Source: Paenibacillus sonchi
Lineage (GTDB): Bacteria > Bacillota > Bacilli > Paenibacillales > Paenibacillaceae
Assembly: GCF_016772475.1 (NCBI RefSeq)
Contig: NZ_CP068595.1
Location: 3,286,001-3,350,000 of the forward strand
Length of the DNA stretch: 64,000 bases
Direction of reading: 5' to 3'
The position numbers and the translations under genes are program-made. The notes under the pieces were generated by a model. That model had not been told where the DNA came from. It saw only the letters and a program-made list of their open reading frames with translations, and ran no database searches. This document shows positions 56,043-63,928 of the stretch, in pieces; within the stretch, counting starts at the first letter, position 1, and the number at the start of each line of letters is the position of its first letter.

Positions 56043-57149
56043 TCAGCTTATTTTATAAAATTCAGGTCTGGCTTTTTCTTGCGGCAACAACACTTCAACT
56101 TCTTGCATTTCTAACGCTCTCACAGAAAAGGTCTGCCATTCATTGACTTGTGGAGAGCCAAATGTCATTTCTATAGTTTTATCATTTACATCAAATATCA
56201 TAGAGCGTAATGTGCCAAAAAACTCTTTATAATAATGGCAACAAAGACCGTCCGGATAGGAAGTGGACAAAAGAGTTTTTATATCTTTTTTTGAGAGCTG
56301 TTTCTTTCCTGTAAACACCTCAACAATTTTATTGTTTCGTACTACTGAATTTTCAATTATCATTTTTTGATAGGGCTTAATATCTTCCAATAACGCGTGA
56401 TTTGTAACACTTAGAAAAGCTTCCTCGCTATATTCATCTAATAACTTATAGGATTTGTGTCCGTCCATGCATTGAAGCAACGCTATTTTGTTACTGCTGT
56501 CAGCTAACATCAAGTTCATGTTATAACCGATAGGTGCGCTCATTGTCCATTCAATTGCTTCTTGAACGGTTTTGCAGTTTTCCAGTATACTCCGTACCAC
56601 AACCCAGAAGCTAAAACCTGTGGCTCCAGCTTTTTGCCCTCCTTCAAAATTGCCTACAGGTACACCGTTGCTTGCTTTACAAACGGCAAGGCCGTGTTCA
56701 TTCATACCGTCGCATCTGCCGAACAGATTCAATGTAGAACCAATATAACGATATTTACCTTTGATATTAGTAAAAGCAAAGCACATTTCTTCCATTTCAT
56801 TGTTAAAATCATAATTTCTGGCCATTAATGTATGCCCGCTTTTTGACTTGCTTGGTAATACTGCCATCAGGCTGCATCCACGTTCTAAATAGGTCATGGC
56901 ATAAAAAAGAGCCTGCTCTGATGATACCCCAATCGTATCGGCAAAGCCCTTTATTTCTTCGTTGATACCTTGGCAATACCTATCCAGCAAATCCGTAATT
57001 TTTGTAAACTTGTCATGTGGATAAGCATTAGGCGGTAATAGAACCTGTTTTAGCAAACTCGGAGTTGAGAGAACCCATTGTCCTATTTGTGTTCCAACTT
57101 CATAGCTTGTACCAACAAAATTTTTAAAATATACTTTTGTTTTCTCCAT
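56043..57149 (-). CDS. C45 family autoproteolytic acyltransferase/hydrolase
   Basis: A 368-residue Ntn-hydrolase. The N-terminal nucleophile cysteine is in Y-L-E-R-G-C-S-L near residue 92, followed by M-A-R-N-Y-D-F, the pattern of acyl-CoA:6-aminopenicillanic-acid acyltransferase and related linear-amide hydrolases. Self-cleavage before the Cys is expected. There is no signal peptide, so it is probably cytoplasmic; the substrate is unknown. The ATG at 57149 is 12 bases after AAAGGA, rather far; the ATG at 57170 has no site. The downstream gene is an AraC/GyrI regulator 25 bp away. Composition is AT-richer than flanking genes, suggesting acquisition. Confidence 0.8.
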   Translation of the reverse strand: MEKTKVYFKNFVGTSYEVGTQIGQWVLSTPSLLKQVLLPPNAYPHDKFTKITDLLDRYCQGINEEIKGFADTIGVSSEQALFYAMTYLERGCSLMAVLPSKSKSGHTLMARNYDFNNEMEEMCFAFTNIKGKYRYIGSTLNLFGRCDGMNEHGLAVCKASNGVPVGNFEGGQKAGATGFSFWVVVRSILENCKTVQEAIEWTMSAPIGYNMNLMLADSSNKIALLQCMDGHKSYKLLDEYSEEAFLSVTNHALLEDIKPYQKMIIENSVVRNNKIVEVFTGKKQLSKKDIKTLLSTSYPDGLCCHYYKEFFGTLRSMIFDVNDKTIEMTFGSPQVNEWQTFSVRALEMQEVEVLLPQEKARPEFYKIS

Positions 57150-57375
57150 GCACAGCACCGTTCCTTTCATAAATATTATGAACCCACTCGAAAGCTTGAA
57201 CTTGATATTTTTTGCTATTTCTATAGGTCTTCACAGGTAGCGTCAAGATGAAACTAACAGTTACACCATCTAAAGATATGTGGGCTGTTGGAGGTTTGAC
57301 TGATGGTGCTCGGAAACTGTAAAAAAGTGTTCGATTGTTCTCCAGACAATGCCGGATTTTTCCTTATTGTGCTGT

Positions 57376-57399
57376 TATAATGAAGGAAACGTATGTTCC
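57376..57399 (+). promoter_or_regulatory. Orphan -10 element with a LexA-box-like palindrome
   Basis: TATAAT (57376) is followed by ggaaacgtatgttcc (57385-57399), one base from the Bacillus SOS box GAAC-N4-GTTC. No intact gene follows; it is joined to the cas2 fossil. Confidence 0.35.
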
Positions 57400-57427
57400 T
57401 TAGGTGTGTTATTGTTCATCTGTTTGT

Positions 57428-57529
57428 TTGCGGAGATATTGGCGGGAATAGAACTCCAAGCACAAGAATAAAGTCAAACATGTGGGCATAAAGAAATCCA
57501 TTGACCCGGATGGGCCTTTAATTTTGTAG
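57428..57529 (+). pseudogene. cas2: cas2 fossil, C-terminal end only
   Basis: The frame reads L-R-R-Y-W-R-E (stop) N-S-K-H-K-N-K-V-K-H-V-G-I-K-K-S-I-D-P-D-G-P-L-I-L and ends at TAG 57527. The V-x-H-V-G and D-x-x-G-P-L-I-(L/V) end match type I-C Cas2 proteins. An in-frame stop and loss of everything upstream make it non-functional. The leader copy begins within two bases of the stop, the usual cas2-leader arrangement of type I-C loci. Confidence 0.65.
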
Positions 57530-57530
57530 T

Positions 57531-57600
57531 GCGAATGTATAGTGCACATGAAATCCCCGGGTCCTTCGCACCGGATGTATTACATTATTTGTTATAAAGA
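57531..57600 (+). other. CRISPR leader-like segment, copy 2
   Basis: Same element as at 54587-54656, with very few differences in the first 40 bases. It follows the cas2 fossil directly and precedes a single CRISPR repeat by about 100 bp. Confidence 0.6.
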
Positions 57601-57697
57601 TCAAGATGTGCTTATGTAATTTTTAATTATTTTGAGATTTAAGCAGTTTTTAACCATAATAAAAGTATTTATATCCTTTATTTGGTTGGAATTCGCT

Positions 57698-57729
57698 GTC
57701 GCTCCTTATATAGGAGCGTGGATCGAAAT
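57698..57729 (+). CRISPR. Solitary CRISPR repeat
   Basis: A 32-bp copy of the repeat found at 54754-54913, with changes tatatagg and ggatcgaaat. Both this and the first repeat of the other array are preceded by tcgct, the leader end. No second repeat follows. Confidence 0.7.
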
Positions 57730-57820
57730 AAACTAACAAGTATCTAAAACACCTAACATCATGGTAAAATATTGTGACTTGTCTTGTTACAGTCCATCCT
57801 AAATTCAGCAGGTGACCGTG

Positions 57821-58945
57821 TTGAGATTACGAGAGTTCATGAGCCCTTCGGGGACCTCGGCCTACCGGCAGGCGAAGTGGATCAAACGTTTTTTGCAGAC
57901 CTATTGGCTTGTGATTGCCCTGCATTTTCTGGCCCAGCTTGCGGCTTATACTTTTCTCCCGTATGAGAGGGGGGCGCATGAATTTTATTATGGGGTTCTG
58001 CTGTACCCGACTTTGCTGATGGGGGCGGTTGTGGGCATAGCCCAGTGGATTTACCGCCGTGCTTCCAAGTATTCGTTCATCTCTCTTTTTATGGCCGGTA
58101 CCATTATTGCGATGATCATCATCCACCTGAATATGGATATCCGCATTATTGGAGCGCTTATGCTGCTGCCCATCTTCGCTTCGGCGATTTTTTACCGGCT
58201 GGATTTAACCTTTTTTACGTTTGCGCTGCAGGCTGTCGCTTTTTTTGTAATGTACCGGTGGGATTATTGGTTTAAGTATTTTTTTAGTTCGTTTGATCTG
58301 ATTGCCATCCCGATTTTTCTGGTCGTGGGCACCTTGGTGGCCAGCATTATGATTATTAACGGGCGTGAGCTGGTCAGTGATCTGGAGGCATCGCTGATGG
58401 CGAAGCAGGATCTGCTGATTGAGAATGCGGTCATGCGCAAGCTGTCGACGACAGATGCATTGACGGATTTGTACAATCATATTTCCTTCCATGAGTTCTA
58501 CGACAAGGCACTGGAGTATGGGGATCAAGGCGCACCGTTTCATCTGGCCCTGATTGATATCGATAATTTCAAGCTGATCAACGACAAATACGGCCACCGT
58601 GCCGGGGATATCATTCTGGCCAGGGTAGCCAAGGTCATTCGGGACCTCATATCATCGGCGGATATTGCCGCCCGTTATGGCGGAGAGGAGTTTGCCATTC
58701 TCTTTTTTGAGAAGACCTTTGAAGAGGCTGAAGCGATAGCGGACAAGATTCGCCTGCGGCTCTCCGGAACCCCGCATGAAGAAATGGACGGAGCGGCGGT
58801 AACCGTAAGTATCGGGCTTAAAAGCTACTCGCAAGGAACCACCAAAGAACAGCTGTTTGAGGAAGTGGACGCACTGCTCTATGCCGCCAAACACGAGGGG
58901 AAAAACAAAGTCCGGACTCCTTATTCATCCACGGTATTTACATAG
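57821..58945 (+). CDS. Membrane-bound diguanylate cyclase (GGDEF)
   Basis: A 374-residue protein with six hydrophobic segments in residues 25-190 (5TM/7TM-like sensor without a recognised ligand motif), then a GGDEF domain. The active-site motif is R-Y-G-G-E-E-F-A-I, an active variant, with D-I-D-N-F-K-L-I-N-D upstream for metal and substrate binding. It makes cyclic di-GMP at the membrane. The product-inhibition RxxD site five residues before the motif is replaced by S-S-A-D. AGGTGA precedes the TTG at 57821; an ATG at 57839 is a possible alternative. Confidence 0.85.
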   Translation: MRLREFMSPSGTSAYRQAKWIKRFLQTYWLVIALHFLAQLAAYTFLPYERGAHEFYYGVLLYPTLLMGAVVGIAQWIYRRASKYSFISLFMAGTIIAMIIIHLNMDIRIIGALMLLPIFASAIFYRLDLTFFTFALQAVAFFVMYRWDYWFKYFFSSFDLIAIPIFLVVGTLVASIMIINGRELVSDLEASLMAKQDLLIENAVMRKLSTTDALTDLYNHISFHEFYDKALEYGDQGAPFHLALIDIDNFKLINDKYGHRAGDIILARVAKVIRDLISSADIAARYGGEEFAILFFEKTFEEAEAIADKIRLRLSGTPHEEMDGAAVTVSIGLKSYSQGTTKEQLFEEVDALLYAAKHEGKNKVRTPYSSTVFT

Positions 58946-59002
58946 CGCAAAATCCCGGCGAATGTTCTCGGGCAGCGCAGTTATTAGATTTTACATAATC
59001 TG

Positions 59003-59572
59003 TTATTCAAAGTTTCCCTCCATACCTGCCTTCTTACGTGCCCGGAAACGGCGCACCTTCATCAGATTGCCGCACATTTTATCATCGCAATAACGTTTCG
59101 AACGGTTCCGGGTATCATCATAATAGACCCAGAGGCAATCCGGGTTCTCGCAGATGCGAAAGCGGGAGGTGTCCTTCTCCACAAGCGCAGCGGCAAAAGA
59201 AGACGCAATCTCCGCCATCACCTGCTCCCAATCCGGGCGCTGCGGTTGAAGGGAGATTTTCACCTTACCCTCCGCACTCTGGACAACCTGCCGAATGACC
59301 GGCCCCATCAGCATATAACCGTTCAACCGCTCCAGCAGCTCCCCGTCCGGGGGACAGTCCTGCACCAGCTTCTGTACCGCTTCCCGCAGTAAGCTCCTTA
59401 GCTGCTGCAATTGCTCCAGCTCTTTAGGCTCTGGCGGCAGCTCTGCCCGCAATGAATGCTGTTCCAGCCAGAGGGCCAGCCACTCCTGATCTTGCAGCTT
59501 GTCCTTGTCTTTGCTGCGGTCGCCTGTCCGCCAATCCCGCCAGTAGCTGTTAATGAAATCATCCCACAACAC
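59003..59572 (-). CDS. CGNR-type zinc finger / ABATE domain protein
   Basis: A 189-residue protein. The N-terminal 130 residues resemble the stress-related ABATE domain. The C-terminus has the CGNR-type zinc finger: R-I-C-E-N-P-D-C-L-W-V-Y-Y-D and S-K-R-Y-C-D-D-K-M-C-G-N-L, with Leu in place of the final Arg. These are predicted DNA-binding regulators. The GTG start at 59572 lies eight bases after AAGGAGG. A DinB gene is divergent. Confidence 0.8.
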   Translation of the reverse strand: MLWDDFINSYWRDWRTGDRSKDKDKLQDQEWLALWLEQHSLRAELPPEPKELEQLQQLRSLLREAVQKLVQDCPPDGELLERLNGYMLMGPVIRQVVQSAEGKVKISLQPQRPDWEQVMAEIASSFAAALVEKDTSRFRICENPDCLWVYYDDTRNRSKRYCDDKMCGNLMKVRRFRARKKAGMEGNFE

Positions 59573-59836
59573 AGTGTTTTCCTCCTTCCGCTACATCACT
59601 TTCCACTGATTGTAACAGTTAAAATATAATTTTGCTAGTTACTTGATGCGTGGCAGAGAATATGCTACATTTCTATTGTAACTATTATTTGAGACGTTAA
59701 ATCGTTACACGGGTTGCGAAGCTGCTGAAGCAGTACATGCAGTACAAAACTTAAGCGTATGCTTTTGGAGCGGGTTTTGGTTCGAAGTGAATGGGGAAGA
59801 GAGCATATCGCTTACAAAAGTCTTAGGAGGGTGAAC

Positions 59837-60331
59837 ATGCAGAATAAGATCAGTGATGTTTTGCTGCAAAATTGGGATTATGTCATGGATATCGAGGACT
59901 GGGCACCGCCGCTGAGCGCTGCATTGGAAGGGGTGACCCGTGAACAGGCCGTCTGGAAACCGCAAGGCGAAGCGGGCAACTCGATCTGGGAGACGGTTAA
60001 CCACCTGACCTATTACAAGGAGCGTCTGCTTATCAAGCTCAAAGGCTTGCCGAAACTGCCTGAAGCAGAGAGCAATGATGCTACTTTTACCGTTACGGAG
60101 AGCGGGGAAGAGGCATGGGAGCAGGCGGTAGCCAAGCTGAAACAGGTCCATGCTTCCCTGCGGGAAGTGATTGAAGCGCTGGAGGAAGGCGCATATGATT
60201 GGGGCGGTTCCGGACATGCTCCGGGAGAAGAAGTGATGAGCCTGATTCTGCATGATTCCTATCATACCGGACAGATCGTGCTGGTCCGCAAGCTGCAGGG
60301 CTCCTGGCCGACGAACCGCAGCTTCAATTAA
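59837..60331 (+). CDS. DinB family protein
   Basis: A 164-residue four-helix bundle protein. The metal-binding histidines are seen in V-N-H-L-T-Y-Y and H-D-S-Y-H-T-G-Q-I. DinB/YfiT-like proteins are putative metal-dependent thiol transferases; the substrate is unknown. TAGGAGGG precedes the ATG at 59837; an upstream ATG at 59759 has no site. It is divergent from the CGNR protein gene. Confidence 0.85.
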   Translation: MQNKISDVLLQNWDYVMDIEDWAPPLSAALEGVTREQAVWKPQGEAGNSIWETVNHLTYYKERLLIKLKGLPKLPEAESNDATFTVTESGEEAWEQAVAKLKQVHASLREVIEALEEGAYDWGGSGHAPGEEVMSLILHDSYHTGQIVLVRKLQGSWPTNRSFN

Positions 60332-60363
60332 AAGACTACAGCCGGCTCCACAGCACAGCATAA

Positions 60364-60417
60364 AGCCGCAGTTCCGTTCCTCCTTAGCCAGGAGACCCGG
60401 AGCTGCGGCTATTTGTT
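60364..60417 (+). terminator. Terminator after the DinB gene
   Basis: AGCCGCAG pairs with CTGCGGCT around a long internal hairpin containing CTCCT/AGGAG, followed by atttgttt. Confidence 0.7.
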
Positions 60418-60481
60418 TCAAACGGGAAAGAGTCAGGGTAATGGATGCTACACCCAAGAGATTTGAAAGGAGAGATAGATG

Positions 60482-60649
60482 ATGGAACCGAACTACAAAG
60501 ACAGAAGTGTTGAAGTGGAACGCACTGAGGTGCAGAAGAAATCGGATTCCAGCGTTGTCGCATCCACCTTTATCAAATACGCCGCTTACCTGATCATATT
60601 TTTCGGACTGCTGTTCTTCCTGGTCAAGTATGTCTTCCCATTGTTCTAG
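60482..60649 (+). CDS. Small single-pass membrane protein
   Basis: A 55-residue protein. The first 30 residues are charged (E-V-E-R-T-E-V-Q-K-K-S-D), followed by one membrane helix (Y-A-A-Y-L-I-I-F-F-G-L-L-F-F-L-V-K-Y). AAAGGAG lies before two adjacent ATGs (60479 and 60482). A terminator follows. The function is unknown; it may be a small regulator or scaffold at the membrane. Confidence 0.7.
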   Translation: MEPNYKDRSVEVERTEVQKKSDSSVVASTFIKYAAYLIIFFGLLFFLVKYVFPLF

Positions 60650-60677
60650 ACGATATCAGGCAACCCGCCGACATGCC

Positions 60678-60713
60678 AAAACCCATCCCGTAGATCACTG
60701 TGGGGTGGGTTTT
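60678..60713 (+). terminator. Terminator
   Basis: AAAACCCATCCC pairs with GGGGTGGGTTTT around about 12 bases. Confidence 0.8.
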
Positions 60714-60732
60714 GTGGTGCGGATTCATATAC

Positions 60733-60870
60733 CTATACTTCCCGCTGGATGGAGTCACGCGCTTCGGCGGAATTGCGGTAAAAAAACCAGCATTCGTTCA
60801 GCAGCTTGATCTGGCGCCGGTCTTTTTTGTAATAAGCCTTCATGAGCTGATGGCAGAGCCACTGCGGCAA
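60733..60870 (-). CDS. cmpA: Cortex morphogenetic protein CmpA
   Basis: A 45-residue protein: P-Q-W-L-C-H-Q-L-M-K-A-Y-Y, then K-K-D-R-R-Q-I-K-L-L-N-E-C-W-F-F-Y-R. This matches the CmpA family (about 37 residues in Bacillus), which acts in the mother cell in spore envelope quality control with ClpXP and SpoIVA. The start is a TTG at 60870, seven bases after AGGAGG. In Bacillus cmpA lies between tex and sprT (ydcK); here sprT is 540 bp away. The C-terminal tail is about eight residues longer than usual. Confidence 0.8.
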   Translation of the reverse strand: MPQWLCHQLMKAYYKKDRRQIKLLNECWFFYRNSAEARDSIQREV

Positions 60871-60955
60871 GAGTACCCCTCCTCTGCATGCTAACATAGG
60901 ATAGCATATGGGGTAACCCGCCCAAAGGTGCAGCGGCAAGCCGGAATTTCCGTTC

Positions 60956-61315
60956 CTAATGCACGCCTTCTTCTTCCTCTTCGTACCACTGCTCCAGCTG
61001 GGCTTGTAGCGCACGGATTTCCGTCAACAATGAAATGAGGGGATAATTGCTCTCCTGAATGGAGGAAAAAGCACTCTCCAGCCGGTTAATATAGGCCAAT
61101 CCGGATTCTAGTGAATGCTCCTCGCGCAGCAGCTCCAGAGAGTCACACTCCGCAATGGCGAGCGGCAGATCCGGAACATTGTCCGCTGTCAGCTTGTCGA
61201 TCTCTTTATTGAGGCGCAGATTGAGTGCGCTGAGCTGATAAGCATATTCCTCCGGCATCTCCACAAATTGCAATTCCTGATGCTGCTGCAAAATTACATA
61301 TCGCATCTTTGGCAT
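60956..61315 (-). CDS. Hypothetical acidic protein
   Basis: A 119-residue, mostly helical protein ending in an E-E-E-E-E cluster. There is no signal or membrane helix. GGAGGGAG precedes the ATG. It lies between cmpA and sprT, read with cmpA. I do not recognise a family. Confidence 0.65.
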   Translation of the reverse strand: MPKMRYVILQQHQELQFVEMPEEYAYQLSALNLRLNKEIDKLTADNVPDLPLAIAECDSLELLREEHSLESGLAYINRLESAFSSIQESNYPLISLLTEIRALQAQLEQWYEEEEEGVH

Positions 61316-61414
61316 AAGTCATTCTCCCTCCGAACTTGTCTTCCTTCTTGACAGTGTAGCCTATGCACAAGTTACAATTCAAGTAGAGATCGTAATTTCC
61401 TGTGGAGAGGACTT

Positions 61415-61921
61415 GTGAAAGAAACGATGACTAGAATGAGCAATGAAGAGCTGCAGCAGTGGATCGAGCAGGTATCGCAGGACAGCTTTGGTGTCCCGTT
61501 CCGCCACAAGGCGAGCTTTAACAGCCGGCTGAGCACCACGGGAGGCAGATATTTTATCAAAAGCCATAACATTGAGATCAACCCTATGCAGCTGGAGATG
61601 TTCGGACGCGAAGAGACAGAGCGGATCATCAAGCATGAGCTGTGCCATTACCATCTGCATCTCGCGAAGCGGGGATATATGCACCGGGATGCCGATTTCA
61701 AAAAACTGCTCGCCATGGTCGGCGGAAGCCGCTTTTGCCAGACCCTGCCGGGAGCGAAGGCACGGAAGCCGCTGCCTTACCGGTACAAGCTCGTCTGCAC
61801 CGCATGTGCCACGGAGTACCCGCGCAAACGCAAGGCTGATCCGAAGCGCTACCGCTGCGGCAACTGTGCAGGCAAGCTTAAGCTGGTCGCACTGGAAGAA
61901 TCCCAAGGAAAAGCTAAATAG
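61415..61921 (+). CDS. sprT: SprT family zinc protein (YdcK)
   Basis: A 168-residue protein with the zincin motif H-E-L-C-H in I-I-K-H-E-L-C-H-Y-H and a C-terminal zinc ribbon (C-T-A-C and C-G-N-C, 20 or so residues apart). SprT-like proteins are related to the Spartan metalloproteases; the bacterial role is unclear. The GTG start at 61415 follows GAGAGG by four bases. Its position beside cmpA matches the Bacillus ydcK locus. Confidence 0.88.
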   Translation: MKETMTRMSNEELQQWIEQVSQDSFGVPFRHKASFNSRLSTTGGRYFIKSHNIEINPMQLEMFGREETERIIKHELCHYHLHLAKRGYMHRDADFKKLLAMVGGSRFCQTLPGAKARKPLPYRYKLVCTACATEYPRKRKADPKRYRCGNCAGKLKLVALEESQGKAK

Positions 61922-61929
61922 CCGCTGTT

Positions 61930-62583
61930 TTAGAGGTCGGTGTCGGTCTTGATGACCAATCCGAGCAGTCCGGCGAAGGAAGCCGCCTGTTCTGCGGAGA
62001 TGATACAGCCTGCGAGATCTTCGATATCGACATGCAGACCGGTGAAGCTGCAATCGCTGAGGTCGATTTCTTTTAGCCTGCAGCCCGCAAGGGTGGCTTG
62101 GTCGATATCGCATTCCGAGAATTCGATGTGGGTCAGCTCCGCCTGATAATAATCGCTGCTGACCAGCCGGCAGTTCGTAAAAACCGTCCCTTTGAATTTA
62201 CCAAAGCGGAAACTGGCGAAATCCCCGATACAATCCACTATCCGTACATTTTGAAATCGGCCTCTGCTGAAGTCTGTGCCAATCAATTTACAATTCCGAA
62301 ACGCTGTCCGGTGCACAAAAGCGTCACTGAAATTCACATTCGACAGATCACAATTTTCAAAGATCACATCCGTCAGCTCAATGGCATGAAGTGTGGACTC
62401 GGTAACCGTCACATTCCGGAAAATCACTTTGTCGAACGATACCCTGTCCGCTTCCTGATATTCAATCAGGCTGTCGCTGATCAGGCAGTGGCTGATTTCT
62501 TCCTTCGATTGGAGTGTATGTATCTGCTGTGGCAGCAAAGCATTTTCTTCAGTGATTTTGGGCGGAGCGATTTTGTTGTTCAT
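61930..62583 (-). CDS. Pentapeptide-repeat protein
   Basis: A 217-residue protein. From residue 55 on, about 25 five-residue steps with a central F or L and a following polar residue are visible (V-I-F-E-N-C-D-L-S-N-V-N-F-S-D-A-F). Such proteins fold as a right-handed beta helix. The role here is unknown; some relatives mimic DNA. GGAGG precedes the ATG at 62583. It is convergent with sprT (8 bp gap). Confidence 0.85.
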   Translation of the reverse strand: MNNKIAPPKITEENALLPQQIHTLQSKEEISHCLISDSLIEYQEADRVSFDKVIFRNVTVTESTLHAIELTDVIFENCDLSNVNFSDAFVHRTAFRNCKLIGTDFSRGRFQNVRIVDCIGDFASFRFGKFKGTVFTNCRLVSSDYYQAELTHIEFSECDIDQATLAGCRLKEIDLSDCSFTGLHVDIEDLAGCIISAEQAASFAGLLGLVIKTDTDL

Positions 62584-62615
62584 ATTGGCCTCCATGTCAT
62601 TGTAATTTGCCCGGT

Positions 62616-63044
62616 CTATTTAAGCTGGCTCATGCCGAGACTGACCCGATAATTGCCGAACTCCAGCAGCTGGTCCAGGAAACTGGCGAGCTCCTCATGA
62701 TCTTTGGCGTATACACGCATCCAGTAGCAGCCCTCGCCGCTGACCCGGTGGAGTTCGGCCACACTTCCATGCTCCAGGGCAAATTTTTGAAAAAGCGGGT
62801 GCGCTTTGTTGGAGCTGAGGAACACAGTGATCAATGCGTGAATGTTCTGCCCGAGCTTTTGCGGATTCCAGCGTACCGTATAGCCCTCAATAATCTCCAG
62901 CTCCCGCATTCTGCGGATTCGCGCGCCTACAGCCTGCCCTGTCATGTGTATTTTCTCCCCAATTTCCTTATGGCTCAACCGGGAATCTTCTATTATATAG
63001 TGTAGGATTCTGTAGTCTATATCATCTATTGCGTAGTTTTCCAT
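62616..63044 (-). CDS. Lrp/AsnC family transcriptional regulator
   Basis: A 142-residue regulator. The N-terminal HTH (I-D-D-I-D-Y-R-I-L, K-E-I-G-E-K-I-H-M-T-G-Q-A-V-G-A-R-I-R-R-M) is followed by an RAM-type ligand domain (I-H-A-L-I-T-V-F-L). The ATG at 63044 lies downstream of AAAGGA with a long spacing; 63101 would add 19 basic residues. It is divergent from the MBL hydrolase gene and may control it. Confidence 0.85.
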   Translation of the reverse strand: MENYAIDDIDYRILHYIIEDSRLSHKEIGEKIHMTGQAVGARIRRMRELEIIEGYTVRWNPQKLGQNIHALITVFLSSNKAHPLFQKFALEHGSVAELHRVSGEGCYWMRVYAKDHEELASFLDQLLEFGNYRVSLGMSQLK

Positions 63045-63175
63045 TTTATCGCGAAATCCTTTCCGGGTGAAAGCAAAAATGATAAATCTCTTTCGCCGCA
63101 CAATGTATTCTGAACGAAGCAGCTCTTATACTTAGATTGTAGCAGAAGACAGGATAGATGAAAGAGGTGTTTATA

Positions 63176-63928
63176 TTGAAAATTCAGCTCATCCGCCACG
63201 CGGCCCTATGGTTGGAGTATGGTGGTGAAACTTTTCTGGTAGATCCCATGCTCAGCGAAAAAGAGGCGAACCCGCCCATTCCGAATTCCCTCAATGCACG
63301 AAGAAATCCGCTGGTCCCCTTGCCGGGGCCTGTTCAGCAATGGCTTGCACCTGACGCTGTGCTCGTTACGCATCTGCATCAGGATCATTGGGATGAAGCG
63401 GCAGTGTCCCGGTTGCCCCATGAACTTCCCGTGTTATGCCAGGATGGAGACGAAGGGACTCTTTCGGCACAGGGCTTTGGGCATATATCTGTGATTGAGG
63501 ACGATGAGGCGAAGGACTTCCGGGGGGTGACCTTGAAGCGGACCGGCGGCCGGCATGGCACAGGAGAAATCGGGGAACGTATGGGCAAGGTGTCAGGGTT
63601 TGTGTTCCGTGCTGAAGGCGAGCCAGTCTTGTATGTGGCCGGTGACACGATTTGGTGCGATGAAGTGAAAGAGGCCCTGGATGAACACAAGCCGGAGGTC
63701 ATCATCGTTAATGCCGGGGGAGCACAATTCCTGACCGGAGGTCATATTACCATGAATGAGCAGGACATTATAGAGCTGTGCCGCTATGCTCCAGAAGCAT
63801 CAGTGATTGCTGTGCATATGGAAGCCATCAACCATTGTCTGGTTACCCGTGAACAGCTTGCCGCCCGCCTGGAGCAGGAGGGATTGCTGGGGCGTGTCAA
63901 GATCCCGGCAGACGGGGAATGGTGTTGA
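63176..63928 (+). CDS. MBL-fold metallo-hydrolase
   Basis: A 250-residue protein with the metallo-beta-lactamase-fold motif H-L-H-Q-D-H-W-D near residue 65 and further ligands in Y-V-A-G-D-T and V-H-M-E-A-I-N-H. It is related to UlaG/YcjG-type hydrolases; the substrate is unknown. The TTG at 63176 after GAGGTG is the better start; the ATG at 63158 has a weak site. The gene ends 70 bp before the window edge; nothing further is seen there. Confidence 0.82.
   Translation: MKIQLIRHAALWLEYGGETFLVDPMLSEKEANPPIPNSLNARRNPLVPLPGPVQQWLAPDAVLVTHLHQDHWDEAAVSRLPHELPVLCQDGDEGTLSAQGFGHISVIEDDEAKDFRGVTLKRTGGRHGTGEIGERMGKVSGFVFRAEGEPVLYVAGDTIWCDEVKEALDEHKPEVIIVNAGGAQFLTGGHITMNEQDIIELCRYAPEASVIAVHMEAINHCLVTREQLAARLEQEGLLGRVKIPADGEWC

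Noticed and set aside
57248..57320. A 24-codon ORF (M-K-L-T-V-T-P-S-K-D) before the cas2 fossil, considered as a cas gene remnant
   Set aside because: No residue pattern of Cas1, Cas4 or other type I-C proteins could be seen; left as unassigned.
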